A DNA stretch of 64,000 nucleotides, taken from contig NZ_CAACUY010000011.1 of the NCBI RefSeq assembly GCF_900659615.1, forward strand, positions 1 to 64,000, in the 5' to 3' direction. Source of the stretch: Actinomadura fibrosa (lineage in GTDB: Bacteria; Actinomycetota; Actinomycetes; Streptosporangiales; Streptosporangiaceae). Shown piece after piece: positions 63,587 through 64,000 of the stretch. The notes below the pieces were generated by a model. It saw only the letters and a program-made list of their open reading frames with translations, made no database searches and was not told where the DNA came from. Each line of letters starts with the position of its first letter. The stretch's first letter is position 1. A program made the position numbers and the translations under genes.

Positions 63587-64000
63587 CGAGGTAGGCCTCC
63601 AGTCCGTGGCGTCCGCCCTCGCGGCCGAACCCCGATTCCTTGTAGCCGCCGAACGGGGAGGCGGGGTCGAACTTGTTGAAGGTGTTGGCCCACACGACGC
63701 CGGCGCGCAGCCGCTCCGCCGTCCAGAGGATCAGGGAGCCCTTCTCCGTCCAGATCCCGGCGGACAGCCCGTAGGGCGTGTTGTTGGCCTTGGTGACGGC
63801 CTCGTCGGGGGTGCGGAAGGTCAGCACCGACAGCACCGGCCCGAAGATCTCCTCGCGGGCGATGCGGTGCGACTGCGCGACGCCCGTGAACACCGTCGGC
63901 GCGAACCAGTAGCCCTCGCCCGGCAGCTCGCAGGCGGGCGACCAGCGCTCGGCGCCCTCGGCCTCGCCCGCGTCCGCCAGCTCCCGGATCCTCGCGAGCT
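63579..64000 (-). CDS. Aldehyde dehydrogenase, C-terminal part (runs off the right edge)
   Basis: Open from the right edge to the stop at 63579; about 140 C-terminal residues are visible. They contain the ALDH C-terminal features HRIAREEIFGPVLSVLTF, NNTPYGLSAGIWTE and VVWANTFNKFDPASPFGGYKESGFGREGG. The catalytic Cys lies outside the window. It is first in an operon with the shortened ALDH-like protein. Confidence 0.93.
   Translation of the reverse strand, partial: LARIRELADAGEAEGAERWSPACELPGEGYWFAPTVFTGVAQSHRIAREEIFGPVLSVLTFRTPDEAVTKANNTPYGLSAGIWTEKGSLILWTAERLRAGVVWANTFNKFDPASPFGGYKESGFGREGGRHGLEAYLDA

Overview
The window is high-GC actinobacterial chromosome. Third codon positions are almost all G or C, GTG starts are common, and several genes appear leaderless, with a TANNNT box 6-7 nt before the start codon. 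The gene families present (SpoIIE phosphatases, ANTAR, SSI, DUF6158, DUF2630, DUF6328, CU044_5270, F420-type luciferase family) suggest a sporulating or aerial actinomycete. Thermomonosporaceae, for example Actinomadura, is my best guess, but this is an inference without a database search. I see no rRNA, tRNA, CRISPR array or intact insertion sequence.

Layout. 1-7.5 kb: the end of a Gly/Ala-rich protein, a membrane-anchored coiled-coil protein, two linked proteins of unknown function (one with a long Pro/Ser/Tyr repeat region) and a large PAS-GAF-SpoIIE-HATPase signalling protein. 7.9-11.1 kb: a secreted M14 zinc carboxypeptidase. 11.6-17 kb: a regulatory stretch with a SigR-like ECF sigma factor lacking an adjacent anti-sigma gene, a secreted subtilisin inhibitor, a CBS-pair protein, a GAF-ANTAR regulator, a second PAS-GAF-SpoIIE phosphatase and a DUF6328 membrane protein. 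17.1-20.4 kb: two prolyl-tRNA synthetases of different architecture, head to head. 20.5-25.7 kb: an ABC-F ATPase and a very large secreted phosphodiester glycosidase/metallophosphoesterase fusion that carries a 60-bp in-frame repeat insertion. 25.7-27.6 kb: a 0.5-kb lower-GC spacer and a DUF222-HNH protein of mosaic composition. 27.6-29.2 kb: an ECF sigma factor and its membrane partner.

29.3-34.5 kb is a six-gene operon with translational coupling: sugar-nucleotide epimerase, two GT4 glycosyltransferases, a basic protein, a small zinc-binding acidic protein and a MurG-like transferase. Its leaderless promoter overlaps a DosR/DevR-like palindrome, which makes it the strongest candidate here for an undescribed system. 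34.4-41.1 kb holds cell-envelope and metabolic genes: serine hydrolase, YceI, VanW, DUF6158, cupin plus P450, and a PAP2-diacylglycerol kinase fusion. 41.2-43 kb encodes a Wzm/Wzt (TagGH-like) polysaccharide exporter. 43.1-47.4 kb is a complete sugar ABC importer.

47.5-64 kb is mixed: a PEBP protein; an ArsR-like regulator with a clear operator facing a decayed MFS gene; an anti-sigma-like ATPase; an XRE regulator; a KamA-type radical SAM enzyme; a DUF998-hydrolase-lipoprotein operon followed by a paralogous Cys-rich exported protein; plsX; argS; secreted small proteins; an F420-type oxidoreductase with DUF2630; a Ser/Thr/Arg-rich histone-like protein; and a pair of aldehyde dehydrogenase genes that runs off the right edge. 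The recurring themes are envelope glycan building and export, and stress signalling through partner switching.
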